From: Ctenosaura bakeri
Taxonomy: Eukaryota; Chordata; Lepidosauria; Squamata; Iguanidae
Direction: 5' to 3'
Assembly (NCBI GenBank): GCA_948474755.1
Contig: CAOLHI010001044.1
Span: 434,001-498,000, forward strand
Length of the DNA stretch: 64,000 nucleotides
Positions 39,318 through 50,706 of the stretch are shown here, in pieces. Position numbers and translations under genes: made by a program. The notes under the pieces were generated by a model that searched no databases, was not told the DNA's origin, and saw only the letters and a list, made by a program, of their open reading frames with translations. Each line of letters opens with the position of its first letter. Position 1 is the first letter of the stretch.

Positions 39318-39462
39318 GTGGTTTCCAAACTTTAGTCCTCCACGTGTTTTGGACTTCAGCTCTGAGAATTCCTGACTGTTGGCCAAGCTGACTGGAGCTT
39401 CTGGGAGTTGAAGTCCAGAACACCTGGAGGACCAAAGCCTGAGAATCATTGCCCTACATCAT
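39318..39462. repeat. Palindromic fold-back repeat
   Basis: TTTTGGACTTCAGCTCTGAG and CTTCTGGGAGTTGAAGTCCA mirror one another, with outer arms GGTTTCCAAACTTTAGTCCT and AGGACCAAAGCCTGAGAATC. It is one of the better preserved members of the short fold-back family. Confidence 0.65.
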
Positions 39463-39869
39463 GGAAGCACTTATGACAAGCAGTCACTGGAATGTTTATT
39501 TTTCACTTTTTTTCCTACACTTGCTTCCAAAATACTGGTTCTCCTGTACAACAAACCATATTGTAACAATAGAGTAGACTGGCCTTCTCCAAGCTTGTAT
39601 CTTCCAGGTATTTTGTACTACGATTACTGTCAGCCACTGCCAACAAGGCCTATGGGTGGGCCAAATGGGAGCTGTAGTTCCAAAACATCTGGAGGGCACC
39701 CACCTGGGGCAGGCTAGAGGACAGGAGACCTTGAATTCTTCCAGACCCTTAATTAATTTAAAGTTGTTTCACCCTCAGGCTTAATATATGATGCATATAT
39801 AAAAGCAAGTGAAATTTGAAAGAAATGAGATCACAGTATTTGGACAAATGGACTACATTGCCCAGTGAG

Positions 39870-40087
39870 GTCTCTGTGTGTGCCTGTACCTTCAAGTCAC
39901 TTGGCATCCTCATGAATTTCATCGGATTTTCAAGTAATACTCAGATGTGGTTTTGCCAGTTCCTTCCTTTGAAATATAGCCTACAGCATCTGGGATTCAT
40001 TGTCAGTCTCTCATCCAAGTACTAACCAGGGCCATCCTGCTTAGCTTCCAAGCTCAGATAGAATCTGATGCCTTTAGGGTATTTAGG
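39870..40087 (-). mobile_element. 5S rRNA-derived SINE
   Basis: Read on the minus strand it contains GAAGCTAAGCAGGAT, CCCTGGTTAGTACTTGGATG and GATGCTGTAGGCTATA. These correspond to the internal promoter and 3' end of vertebrate 5S rRNA (compare GAAGCTAAGCAGGGTC, CTGGTTAGTACTTGGATGGG and GGTGCTGTAGGC). After that follows a unique body and then AAGTGACTTGAAGGTAC...GCACACACA, the same tail type as the tRNA-headed SINEs here. This makes it a 5S-headed SINE mobilised by the same LINE, presumably Bov-B, rather than a 5S gene: the 5' half of the 5S unit is strongly altered. Confidence 0.85.
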
Positions 40088-41299
40088 GCAGTCTTAAATT
40101 GATTCCAATTACAAATACCTGTCCAACTAATTGGCTGGCTGACAATTATCTGCCAAGACTTAGATCTCACAAAACATCTTTGCCAATCTGACAAACTCCA
40201 CAGAGGCACCATCTGTGATCTGTTATGCCTCACTTTTATAAATGAGTACATGACGCACCTAAGAAATGTAACTGTGCACCAGCCATTATAATGTGCCCTA
40301 GACAATTTACCCTTTAAAGAAAGGCAGCTCTATATAAGGGCCTTTTCATCCCCATTCTTCAGTCTCCTGCTATGACCTTTTCCACTTTTCTCAGAACAAT
40401 ATCTTGGCCAGCCATGGTGTTGCTTCCCAAACAAGGCATCTGACCATGACCCTTTACTGATGAGGAATTCTATGAGCTGGAGAACTCTGGCTGGTCTTTT
40501 AAAAATATTAATCCAGGGAGGGAAATGGAATCTCTTGAACCAACTTTACTCTAAAAGAAGCCACACATTTTAGTGCTGCCTCTCCCTATGCCCCTCTAGT
40601 CCTTTCCTCTTTCATGGCTTTCACGATGTACTCTGTGCCCTTTAGTTGACCAGTAAAAGGATTGCTGTTTTGTGGATTTCGCTGTATTTTGCTGCATGGA
40701 CAATACAACTACCCCTCAATATCTTCTGTTCTTGTTCATTCCATGGGAGCTACACCAATTCCAGACTGGATGGGACAGTGTCCAGATCAAGGTTCACAAA
40801 ATCAGTGGTCTGATTTGAAAGCTGGAAGCTGAAACATTGCAAGCTGAATGAACTAATCTGTTGACTTAGTGAAGACAGAAGGCCAATCCCTTAGCGTATG
40901 CAGTAAGCTTTTTACTGCTTGGCAGTGGCATGACTGAAGAGGGACCTGATACTAAAGTATACCCAGTCTGCAGTTGCCCATTAGGCTATGTCGAGCTTCA
41001 AATGTTTAGTCCTAGGGTATCTGTAATGGTGAGGAATATGTGGGATCAATAGATGAAGATGAATCCAATACACAGTATTTGCTTCACAGATACCTGATAT
41101 GTGAAGAGAGTCAAGTAGTATGTGTAAAATTATTATGCAACCCATTGGGCATGCCAATGAACAGGGCTTCAGTTTCAAGCTGAGCATAATAGAAAGAATT
41201 CATTTAAGAACCTCTCTGTGCACTGAAAGAATCCAGATGCATGCAGCATACATACTCCCAGGCCAGCCTGGCAGTACTTATTGGCTTCTGAGAGTCCTA

Positions 41300-41477
41300 G
41301 GCCATTTCCACACTAGACTGTTATAGCGCTGTTCCGCTTTCAACATCCTATGGAATCCTGGGGTTTGCAGTTTAGGGGGGGCCCTTTGAGGCCTCTCCCT
41401 AAACTGCAAACCCCAGGATTCCATAGGATGTTGAAAGTGGAATAATAGCGCTATAACAGTCTAGTGCAGAAATGGCC
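41300..41477. mobile_element. 178 bp near-perfect palindromic DNA element
   Basis: GGCCATTTCCACACTAGACT at the left is mirrored by AGTCTAGTGCAGAAATGGCC at the right. The arms run nearly uninterrupted to a centre at about 41388 (CCCTTTGAGGCC). CTA is present on both sides, so a 3 bp duplication is likely. The ends resemble those of the elements at 36018 and 54393. Half copies lie at 26040-26137 and 57672-57762. The RNA or single strand would form a very long hairpin. Confidence 0.8.
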
Positions 41478-41517
41478 CTAGATTGACATTCTAAATGGAT
41501 GTTTGCTGTCTTTCTAG

Positions 41518-41660
41518 ACCAGGAGTGGGAATTGTGTGGCCCTGCAGATATTGTTGGACTGCAGTCTCCAGTAGCCTTAGCCAGCACAGCCAGTGATGAG
41601 GAATGCTGGGAGCTACATCTCAGCAACATCTGGAGCACCTATAATTCCTATCCCTGGTCA
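41518..41660. repeat. Palindromic fold-back repeat, TGTAGTCCA-type family
   Basis: CCAGGAGTGGGAATTGTGTG and CACCTATAATTCCTATCCCT are outer arms; ATTGTTGGACTGCAGTCTCC and GGGAGCTACATCTCAGCAAC are inner arms, around AGCCAGCACAGCCAGTGATG. It lies just downstream of the 41300 palindrome. Confidence 0.65.
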
Positions 41661-43302
41661 AGACCTGCATGCTGACCCTGCTAGCAATGCAACACTTGCC
41701 TCAGGGATTCTCAAGTGATCCTCCTCTCACCTTGTTGGTAAGCAGCAAATGTACACACTGAGATCATGCCGTGAATAAAGGAGTTTGTTGCAACAAAATT
41801 GCTCCTTCTTGGAAGTTGCCAGTGTCCCAGAGTGGTTCACACAACCTCTGCCCACCACACCTACTGCTTTTTCATCTCATGAAACCCCTTCTTTTGTTAG
41901 CAGTATGTAATTACAAGGATGCCTCCACATCAGGTTCAGTTTGTTAAAATGTGCCAAATACCTACAAGATGTTCTCCCCAAAACATGATAACTATGTTAA
42001 ACAGCCAGAGGAAAAGGCATAACAAAGGTCTAAAACCCACTCAGAGTCAGCTGTCTACCCAAGTTGACAGATTTCATATGTAGCGATTTGGCGGCAATAT
42101 ACACACTGTTGTGCCTTCTACTGCCAGATGTCTCTCTCAGTTCAGCTGATATACAGAGCACTTCTGTTAACTGGAGAGTCCCTGAGCTTCTGACTTCTTG
42201 TGCTGGTACGGTTTAACAAACCTTGCCATTCCCCATCTGCTGTGTTGTACAACTTCAGCTCCATTTTTGATACAGTAGGCATAAACAAGGGGAAGGAAAA
42301 TCCTTGCACAGTATGAAAGGGTGCACTTTCCAAATTAAGGTATATTTTATTCCTGAATATCAACTACAACTATGTTTTATATTTCCCAATGTTTTGAAGT
42401 TCCTCCAAGTTTTTCTGGCCATCTACATGATGGTAAAGTGCAAACAGTGGTAACAATATTTGTACACTTAATTGTATTTTCCATAAGCTATGATCAACCT
42501 CCTGTCACCATTAGTTTTACACTTCAGGGGATTCTACAGTTTCTTACCCATAGGACTCGGACACCATCTATCTCAATTGTCCAGCTTTGGCTTGATGACA
42601 GACTTTGATAATTCAGACACACAAACTGAACTTAATTCTCTTTGAATCACTGAGCAAACTGGATTTTGTCTTTACTCAAGTATTATAACTTGGCACATGG
42701 TATCTACAGATCTTGAAAATAATACATTACAACCAACATTGGTATCTGTAACTTGTTATTTTTTGAAACAAAGGCATAGTGATGTTACATTACAAAAGTA
42801 ACAATGAACTGTAACATGAGTTTTTGGTATAATGTTAACATTTTCCTTTTCCTCTTTTGGCAACTTTTGAAATAGACATTTTTAGTGCAGTTTCAAGTGT
42901 TTTACCATTCTCTTGTCTCTTTATGCTTTTTAAGAGTAACAAGCAACTTAATAAAATGATTTTTTTTAAAAAAAGAGACTTTTTTCTTGCTCAATAGCAA
43001 AAAGTTACCTTTTTGCTCTTTGCAATGAATTATACAATAAAGAATTATATGACATAAGTAACTTTCCAAGTTCTATGTTTTCATGTTGTCACATTATTAT
43101 TTATAAGTAGTATTTTATTTTATATATCTTTTAGATATTCCTGAATTCAATTCTATTACCATGAACAAACCTTACTTTCTTTTAATAATTGTTTGCTCCA
43201 GGGTTTGTCCAAAAGAAGATGGCTGAATTTAAAAACTACTGTACATAAAAACCTGACCATGTGAACAACTAATTTGTGTGAAGCTTTAAGACAAAAAATG
43301 AC

Positions 43303-43494
43303 TTGGTTCTTGTGGGTTTTTCGGGCTTTGAGACCGTGTTCTGGTTGTATTTTCTCCTGATGTTTCGCCTGCATCTGTGGCTGGCATCTTCAGAGGCATT
43401 CCTCTGAAGATGCCAGCCACAGATGCATGAGAAACGTCAGAAGAAAATACAACCAGAACACAGTCTCAAAGCCCAAAAAACCCACAAGAACCAA
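43303..43494. mobile_element. 192 bp fold-back element
   Basis: TTGGTTCTTGTGGGTTTTTC at the left is the inverse of AAAAACCCACAAGAACCAA at the right. The arms continue through GGTTGTATTTTCTCCTGATG / CGTCAGAAGAAAATACAACC and GCATCTGTGGCTGGCATCTT / AAGATGCCAGCCACAGATGC. The loop is only a few bases (CATT). I remember this GTTCTTGTGGGTTTTTCGGGC sequence as common in reptile genomes but cannot give its class. Confidence 0.8.
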
Positions 43495-44654
43495 TGGATT
43501 CTGACCGTGAAAGCCTTCAACTATACACAAAAAATGACTTCCTTTGGTATAAAGGAATAAGAAATGGCTACTCATCAAGGAAAGCTCCAACATGAAAACA
43601 GGTTCATTTAAGAGGCATTCTGTTGTAGCTGTGAAAGTGGCAAACAAACTGAGGTTTTAGATTGTGTGGCCATGTATTGTGCTTTAAAGAGGGCAAGCCA
43701 CTATTCAAAGACATTCGCTGTACCGAAGGGCGGTCCAGCCAAAGCCCATTTCAAAGATGAAATATAAGAAGCAAGTGGATAAGCATTGAAGTTTCCCATC
43801 AACAGACAACCATCCGGACAGCAGACTGAGCAAGCCACCTGGATATAGTCTTTCCAGCTATGATGAATTGCACAATTCTTCTATATTTAAATTACAGTAA
43901 TCATTTCCAAATTTCTATATAAGCATATAAATCAGTGTGTACAAACTGTATGCAACCCTATGTCCTATTTTTGTCCTCATTTAGTAAATTGTTTCCTCTT
44001 TTTTGGTGATATACATGATCACCTAATTCCTAGACTTGTAATAGTGAAATAAAAGAAATCTCTCAGGGTGGAAAGAAATTTCAACATGAACCCCTGAAAG
44101 ATAGATGTTGATAAGAATGTCCATTATCTCTAGTGGGTATAAAAATACACAAATAAATGGAAAAGTATCACAGTGGTTGTTAGGAATTCAAACTCATCGA
44201 ACATCATTCATGGTTACTCTCTTCCTTTTGTAATCGAAAATTCATTCTTGAAAACTGGAGACATTTTAAAAACCTCTCTGCCTGTTTATTATCTCTCTCT
44301 GTATGGGTGCAAAATCTCTTTTAAACTAGTGAACATTTTATCCAGCTCTGCTGTTTAAGAAATTCTCACTAGATAGGATCCTTACTGATTTCTTTAATTG
44401 CTCCAGAAAGAACTTATGATAGACGGGAGAATCTGTGTCCTTGAATCTTCTATTGTTCTTGCTTCTTCGAAGAATCTGTTTCAAAAACCAAGCAGGCTTA
44501 TGAAAAAGTATTGCCCTTGCAAAACTGCCATGGGCATTTTCAGCTGAGGAAGTACCAGTTGAAAAAGGTACAGACCCTCATGTCAGGGAGAGCTTGAACT
44601 CCTTTTTAAGCTGTGTCCTGAGCTGTGCGTTTATAAAGGACATGACTGCAATTT

Positions 44655-44735
44655 ACATCAGCCCTAGCCAGAATGATCAGTGGTGAGTAGTGACAGGAAT
44701 TGTATCCAAAAATATCTGGAAGGACACAACATGCC
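44655..44735. repeat. Degraded palindromic repeat remnant
   Basis: TACATCAGCCCTAGCCAGAA and GACAGGAATTGTATCCAAAA followed by ATATCTGGAAGGAC match the right half of the short fold-back family. Confidence 0.45.
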
Positions 44736-45611
44736 TATCTCTGATTAAGAGCCATAGTTACGACATTTTACATGGTTCTTTCTCTGCTCCACTTAGTTCC
44801 TCTCCATCCTTTTATCTATACTTCTTTATTACACCTAAACAAAGACATCAATCTAATGCCAACTGCCAGCAAAAAGGGAAAAAATAGCTGCACTGCAGTA
44901 TGATCTGTATAGGCAGAATGCTTGTGAATTTTCTGTTTAAATTACAGAACACTAGCTAGATAAGAGGAGGAAACTGTCTGGCCATATTTGGTGCAGACTC
45001 TGAGACTATTGTTGATCTCCCTTGAAGACCTGATGTCCTCCTTCCCAATTAGCCACAAAATGTTTTTTCAAGCAAAAACACTTTTACAGCGAGAACTACT
45101 TTTTAATGAGGCCACCATATGCTATTTTGGTGTGACTACCACCCCAGAGAGCCACTCAAAACACCCTGGGAGGCAACTGGAAGTGAGATACCACCATTTT
45201 CACTTCCCAAAATGGCAGCTGGGATGACCCTCTCTGCTCCTCTGGTGGGGCCAAAGACTGAGCTATGGAGCCTTCTGTACTCAAGAGTGTGCCCACTCTG
45301 ATTCAGATAGTAAGGCTCAGACATAAATATTTAACTCACCATGTAGTATCGTATCTTACACCCTAAACCTACTGGCAGCTACACAGAGGCAGTATATATG
45401 GGTTAGCAGAATGTGTGGGAAAGCTTAGACAAAGCAGTGATGTGACTTAAATGATGATTTATCAAATGGTAGCTTGATAGTATGTCTATTAACTAGGGTG
45501 AGCTGGCTGTCTGCATAGCTTGCTGAGCATGCCTTAAAATACAATATAATATTATAATAATATACTATACCTAATACATAATGTATCATAGACAGATGAT
45601 CTACTTATATC

Positions 45612-45852
45612 ATTGTTGTTGCTGTGTGCCTTGCAAGTCGTGTTAAACTTATGGCAACACTAAGGCAAACCTATCATGGGCTTTTCTTGGCAAGATTTGT
45701 TCAGAGTGGGATTGACCTTGCCTCCGTCTGAGGCTAAGAGAGTGTGACTTCTCCAAAGTCACCCAATGGGTTTCCATGGCTGAGTGGGGATTTGAACCCT
45801 GTTCTCCAGAGTCCTAGACCAATTTTGAAACCACTACACCACTCTGGCTTTC
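45612..45852 (-). mobile_element. tRNA-headed SINE (Sauria type), copy B
   Basis: On the minus strand it begins AGCCAGAGTGGTGTAGTGG, has a B-box-like GGTTCAAATCCC and the conserved TGGAAACCCATTGGGTGACT. It ends with the shared tail (TTGCCATAAGTTTAACACGA, then GCACACAGCAACAACAATG). It is full length, about 240 bp, and is the best-preserved copy of its type here. Confidence 0.85.
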
Positions 45853-46048
45853 TCCTACATCATACAGCTCTCATATTCATCTGCATTAGAAAGGGTGTGA
45901 GAAAATGGCCTGCATTTGTATAGGCAAATATGTTTATCCTGTAAACAGTTAGAGCTCATAAAGCTCATATCTTAGTGCATACTTTCCACACAACGGTCAT
46001 CTTGTATGTACAGTGTATACTGAAAAAAACAACATGCTGCTTTATTCT

Positions 46049-46256
46049 AGTGTAGCGGTTAAAGTACTGGGCTGGGATTTGGGAAATATAAGTTCAAGGT
46101 CCCACTGAGCCATCAAAACCACAGGACGACTTTGGGTCAGTTGCTCAGCCTAACAGTTAATATGTAAAGACAATACAGAGAGGAGGAGAGTCACGAGCAA
46201 TGCCTTGAGCTGATGGGAGAAAAAAAGTGGGATGTAAATGTACATCCAATAAAATG
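46049..46256 (+). mobile_element. tRNA-headed SINE, different tail
   Basis: GTGTAGCGGTTAAAGTACTG is an A-box-like head, AAGTTCAAGGTCCC is B-box-like, and it ends AGTGGGATGTAAATGTACAT followed by CAATAAAAT. The head is related to the Sauria-type SINEs but the tail is not the AAGTCG...GCCTT type, so this represents a second SINE subfamily. Confidence 0.72.
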
Positions 46257-47214
46257 GCTATATATCAGATTCTGTTTGTAATTATAATCTAACCTGACAG
46301 TCAAGATCAGTAGATCCAAGAATATCATTCCATAGTTTCACAAACACATCAGACTTTCTAAAAGTCTCCCCACTCTTTTGTGTACACTGAATAAATCCAA
46401 GTTTAAAAGAAAGAACCTATTGAAAGAGATTACATTTCAAAAATACTTTACATTGTGAATTTATTTTTCTGGCAAATGTTTAATGCCCAAGGAGATTGTT
46501 TTTTGTTGTTGTTGTTGTTTTAAATAATTGAATAGAAATGTTGCTATTTTTAAAGAGCATGGGGACAGGAGAAGGAGGGAGGAAATCAGCAGCTAAATGA
46601 ATTAAACAAAAACTGGAAGGAAGGGTCATTTTGGTTTTGGATCTTGATTATTTTTTTAAATGAGCTTTTAACATACAGAGAGAATTTATTTTATACATAA
46701 AATAAATATATGTGATTTAAACTTAATTTGAAGAGCGAGAGAGAAAAGACCCCAATTTAACAAAGTTATCCTTCACCCTCACTTCTTTGACTTACAAGCA
46801 TACATATTTACTGTTTACCCACATTTTATCACTAGTTCTACACTTCCTACCATCCCCTCTCCTCCCCTCCTCTTAGCCTGGTGTTCATCTCACATCTGGG
46901 TTGATTTAACAAGTGATTGGAAATGAAGCCTCCTGATTTCCCGTTAAATACAAGGCACAGGAAAAGAAATAGCACTTGTTTTTCAGTGAGTTTTGACAGT
47001 CATCCAAAATCCAGTGCAAACCAAAGAACGGCCTGTGGTTTGATGGCAGGGGCCCAAATTTTTTGAAACATATTCTTGAGGGAAGGGAGCAAGCCAGGCT
47101 TCACCAGAAATAATGACACAGCTTTACATTTCCAGAAATGCATACAGAACTATTATATTACCAGCCTAAAGTAACCATCTATTTTTGCCATGTGGTTGGT
47201 ATGTGTGGGGAGGG

Positions 47215-47258
47215 GAAGGAAGGAAGGAAGGAAGGAAGGAAGGAAGGAAGGAAGGAAG

Positions 47259-47308
<50 letters not shown>

Positions 47309-47366
47309 TGTGTGTGTGTGAGAGAGAGAGAGGGGAGGGAGGGAGGGAGAGAGGGAGGGTGGGGGA
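47215..47366. repeat. Compound (GGAA)n(GAAA)n(GT)n(GA)n microsatellite
   Basis: About 150 bp of tandem GGAA, then GAAA, then a short GT and AG/GGGA run. It is strongly purine-biased on the plus strand, so it may form triplex DNA (inference). The 70-77 codon frames over it are repeat artefacts. Confidence 0.95.
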
Positions 47367-47591
47367 GATGAATCAGTTACTTTTAAAAACTAATTAATTA
47401 CAGTGGTTTAAATCAGTTGTTAGTCTCAAGAAGAGTCGATCAATTGATTGACTCACTCACTCACATAAGTGGTGACTTAGCAAGTCTTCATCAAGTCAAT
47501 GGGGTCTACTCTAGAGGGGACAAATAATTCACTGTACGCCAGCTCCATAACATCCAACATTTCACAGACCTGTGTAGCCAAACAATATCAG

Positions 47592-47897
47592 AGTGTAGTC
47601 AAGATGGAAAGTTATTAATGAGGAAGAGCACACAAGCGAGAAGAGTTTGCTTTTGCCTGAGCCTACCCAGGAGGGCTAGATTCAGGCCCTCCTCCTCTCT
47701 TTACCTCCCACCTACCCAAACGACTCTTGCACTTCAAACACAGTTTGCAGCAACTGATGTAAGCTGTGGTCAAAAGGGAAAAGTGGGAGAGAAGAGAGAA
47801 ACTGGGACATTTTAAAAAGCAGTTGAAATCCCCAGCAGAGGATAATCTCAGCAGAGAATTAACTGGGCCAAACTGGGACAGCTGGAAGGTATGAAGC
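47592..47897. repeat. Unidentified interspersed repeat family, copy 2 of 3
   Basis: GTAGTCAAGATGGAAAG, TATTAATGAGGAAGAGCACA, GTTTGCTTTTGCCTGAGCCT, TGTAAGCTGTGG and GAAACTGGGACATTTTAAAA follow the same order as in the copies at 38837 and 49648, with a C-rich insertion in the middle. Confidence 0.7.
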
Positions 47898-48664
47898 TCT
47901 AGTTAAAAGATCCAAAAATCGTTTAGTGTTCAGTTCTTTAAAAGTAATCCTTTACTTCCTCATTTCTCAAAAGCAACTTAAAAGTTACTTTCTCTTACTT
48001 TTTTTTCCAAGCCATTGTTTAAAAACACACAGGCCTGCGCAGAAACCACATTCTCATCCTATCCACCTTGTTGTCACCTCAACAGCCTAGAAGGCAGCCA
48101 AAGAGGCAGAACCCAAGACAGCACTTGAGCTTGTCTGATATTCCTCTTTCACAATTTAGGAAGGGCACGCCCCAGTAACTATCAAAGTAACTGGAAAGTT
48201 ACTGTTACACCACAAAAGGAGTAAAGTTATCCCTTGCTAAGCTGCAATTTTTTTATAGCTCTGGTTTCACTATTAGGAAAAGGAAATAATTACAAGCAAC
48301 TGGTGTGCTTCAAATCTTCAAACACATGAAAGCTATTAGGCTGAGTGAAGCAACTTCTTCAAGCAACAACAGCAGTATCTTTGCTATTTTTTTCTGAGCT
48401 CCCTGGCCCTGTGTGGGAGGAGAGAGCTTGTCTCTTGTGCCACACAAGCTGCCCTGCAATCTCTGAATTGTCCCACTGCCCTCAGGGTTTGGTGGCAAAT
48501 GCTATTCCATCACCAGTATTCAGCTGGAAGTTCAATTGGGTTCTGTGTGTAGAATGGGGAGTGTGTGTGCTACTTGTATTTCTTTCCTTCAAGCAGCAGA
48601 ATGGCTTAAGAAAAGCTGGGCATACACCTTCCAGAGTCTATCTCTATATCCTCGGCAGCCTTCT

Positions 48665-48866
48665 TTCATTTACTATTATTTATTAGGTACCTATATATCC
48701 TTTCTTTACTACAGTGAGCTCAAGGTGGCATGGATGGCTCCTTGCCAGTTTATTCTCACAACAACCTTGTGAGGTGGATCAGGCTAAAAGAAAGTGACTG
48801 GCCCAAGGTCACCCAGTGGCTCAGTGGAGACTTGAATCTCCCAAATCCCAGTCCTGGAGGAGTTAG
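48665..48866 (-). mobile_element. tRNA-headed SINE, antisense, partial
   Basis: The plus strand reads CAACAACCTTGTGAGGTGGA, then GCCCAAGGTCACCCAGTGGC and GGAGACTTGAATCTCCCAAA, which is the reverse of a B-box region and body of a tRNA-type SINE. It is preceded by TTATTATTTATTAGG, the tail side. The head end is degraded after CCCAGTCCTGG. Confidence 0.65.
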
Positions 48867-49259
48867 TGACTTGCATGTCAATGAGGCAGTAAACCTGCAC
48901 TGGGTTTTATTCCAGACTTTACAGCAGCTATGTAAGGTGTTAAACCCTATTCCAAAACAGCCTTGACATTTTGGATGTCTCCTTTAAATCTGGAATGAAA
49001 CCCAGAGTGGACTAACTACCCCACTGACATGGAAGCCACTGGCTGCTCCTGCCCTGTCCAATATGCCAGTTGCTAGTCACAAAAATACAATCTTTGCTGA
49101 AATGAATACTTGCAAGCAAGGGCTGAGAGTTTAGGAGTGCAGACAGATTTCTGTATCCTACACTTGTTACACTGGGCAGGGGAGATTCCAGCCCCAGGAG
49201 TCTACCTTATTTCAACAAGCATAGCTCTGCATATTGATTGGAAATACTTGTGAATCTGT

Positions 49260-49616
49260 TTGCAATAATATGTATGCAACATGATAGCTATGTTTAAATA
49301 TTTGAAGGGATATCATATGGAGGATAGAGTAAACCTGTTTTCTGCTGCTCCAGAGACTAGGACACAGAGCAATGGCTTCAAACTTCAGGAAAAGAGATTC
49401 CATCTAAACATTAGGAAAAATGTCCTGATAGTAAGAGCAGTTTGAGAGTGGAATGTGCTGCCTCGAAGAGTGATGGAGGCTTTTTCTTTGGAGGTTTTCA
49501 AACAGGAGTTGGATGGCCATCTGTTGGGATCGCTTTGATTGTGTATTCCTGCATGGCAGGGAGTTGGACTCGATGGCCCTTGTGGTCTCTTCCAGCTCTA
49601 TGATTCCATGATTCTA
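49260..49616 (+). mobile_element. CR1-like LINE, 3' end
   Basis: It contains GGATAGAGTAAACCTGTTTT, GAGATTCCATCTAAACATTA, GGAATGTGCTGCCTCGAAG, GCATGGCAGGGAGTTGGACT and ends GCTCTATGATTCCATGATTC. The terminal ATGATTC repeats are the hallmark of CR1 3' ends. About 360 bp are kept; there is no RT domain, so the copy is 5'-truncated. Confidence 0.85.
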
Positions 49617-49647
49617 AAAGTGGGACATGTAGAGCCAAGCAAAATCA

Positions 49648-49988
49648 CAGTGTACTCAAGACGGCAGAAGTTATTAATAAGAGAGAACATACAAGCCAGG
49701 CTGCAGCAGTTTGCTTTTGGTGGAGTCTACTGGGCAAGATTCTGCATTCTCCTGTCCTCTTCTTATGATTAATTCAGTGAATGCAAACTATTTTTGCACT
49801 TTGAACTTAATGTACACCAGCTAAAGTAAACCAGGTACAAAGGGGTAAGGAGAGAGAAGGGAGAAGGGAGAGAAATGGGATATTTTAAAGTCAGTTCCAA
49901 AATAAAATAAAATTAAAATTAAAAAATGGGATGACAGAGGGTTAATTGGAACTGTTCCTGCCAAATCATGACATTTGGAAGATGTGGG
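49648..49988. repeat. Unidentified interspersed repeat family, copy 3 of 3
   Basis: GTACTCAAGACGGCAGAAG, TATTAATAAGAGAGAACATA, AGTTTGCTTTTGGTGGAGTC, CTAAAGTAAACCAGG and GAAATGGGATATTTTAAAG are collinear with the copies at 38837 and 47592. It starts only about 30 bp after the CR1 end, separated by AAAGTGGGACATGTAGAGCC. Confidence 0.7.
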
Positions 49989-50706
49989 TTTGAATGGATG
50001 AGGACTCAAAGCAGAGCTGTCATGCCCACAACATATCACTGGATTTGTGGCAAAAATATTCGAAGTACTAATCCATTGTCAACGACCCTTAACAGAAGAT
50101 TTAAAGGTACTGATGTTCTGTGGCCACAGAGTAAAGTATCTAAGGAAGTTTCATTGTAGTTTCCATAACAAACAGCCTTCTTCCAGCAGGAAAGATCTTG
50201 AGCTGGGAAAGTCAAAGGGCTACCGCTTGAAGCAAAAGTTTCCACCAGCTGAGCAACACCTGCAACAGGCCACCTCTTTGACACAAGAATAAAACATAAA
50301 AATGTGGCTCCTTGCCAATACCCTTCATGTGGAAACTTACTTGCAGCAAAGAAAGGAGGAGGGGGGAATTAGCAACAGTGTGGCTGGGATTTCCCTTCCC
50401 TGCTAAGGCAGTGTTATGGAACAGTGATACTTAAAACCAGTAGAGAGAAAAAATACCCTCCCCCAAACTACAAGTCTTGAATGTCTCCAAGCTTTAAAAC
50501 CTTTGCTTGTAAAAATGGTTTGCAATACAAACTAGTTACCTCAAACTACTGTGAAGATACATATTGAATTGTTTACCAGTCTTTGAATGAATTTCCATTT
50601 AACTGAAAAACTCTAAATAGCATAGGACTGTAGCTATGACACTGAAAGCCAAAAACTGCTCTTAGACTCAATAAGTTCATGCAGTACATTTCTCTCTTGA
50701 GTAACA

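Noticed and set aside
39870..40087. A functional 5S rRNA gene
   Set aside because: The 5' half is heavily altered and the unit is fused to a SINE body and tail.
45612..45852. A functional tRNA gene on the minus strand
   Set aside because: A and B boxes are present but no cloverleaf could be made, and the body and tail are those of a SINE.
47215..47366. CRISPR-like array
   Set aside because: The repeats are 4-base tandem units without spacers, in a vertebrate intron.
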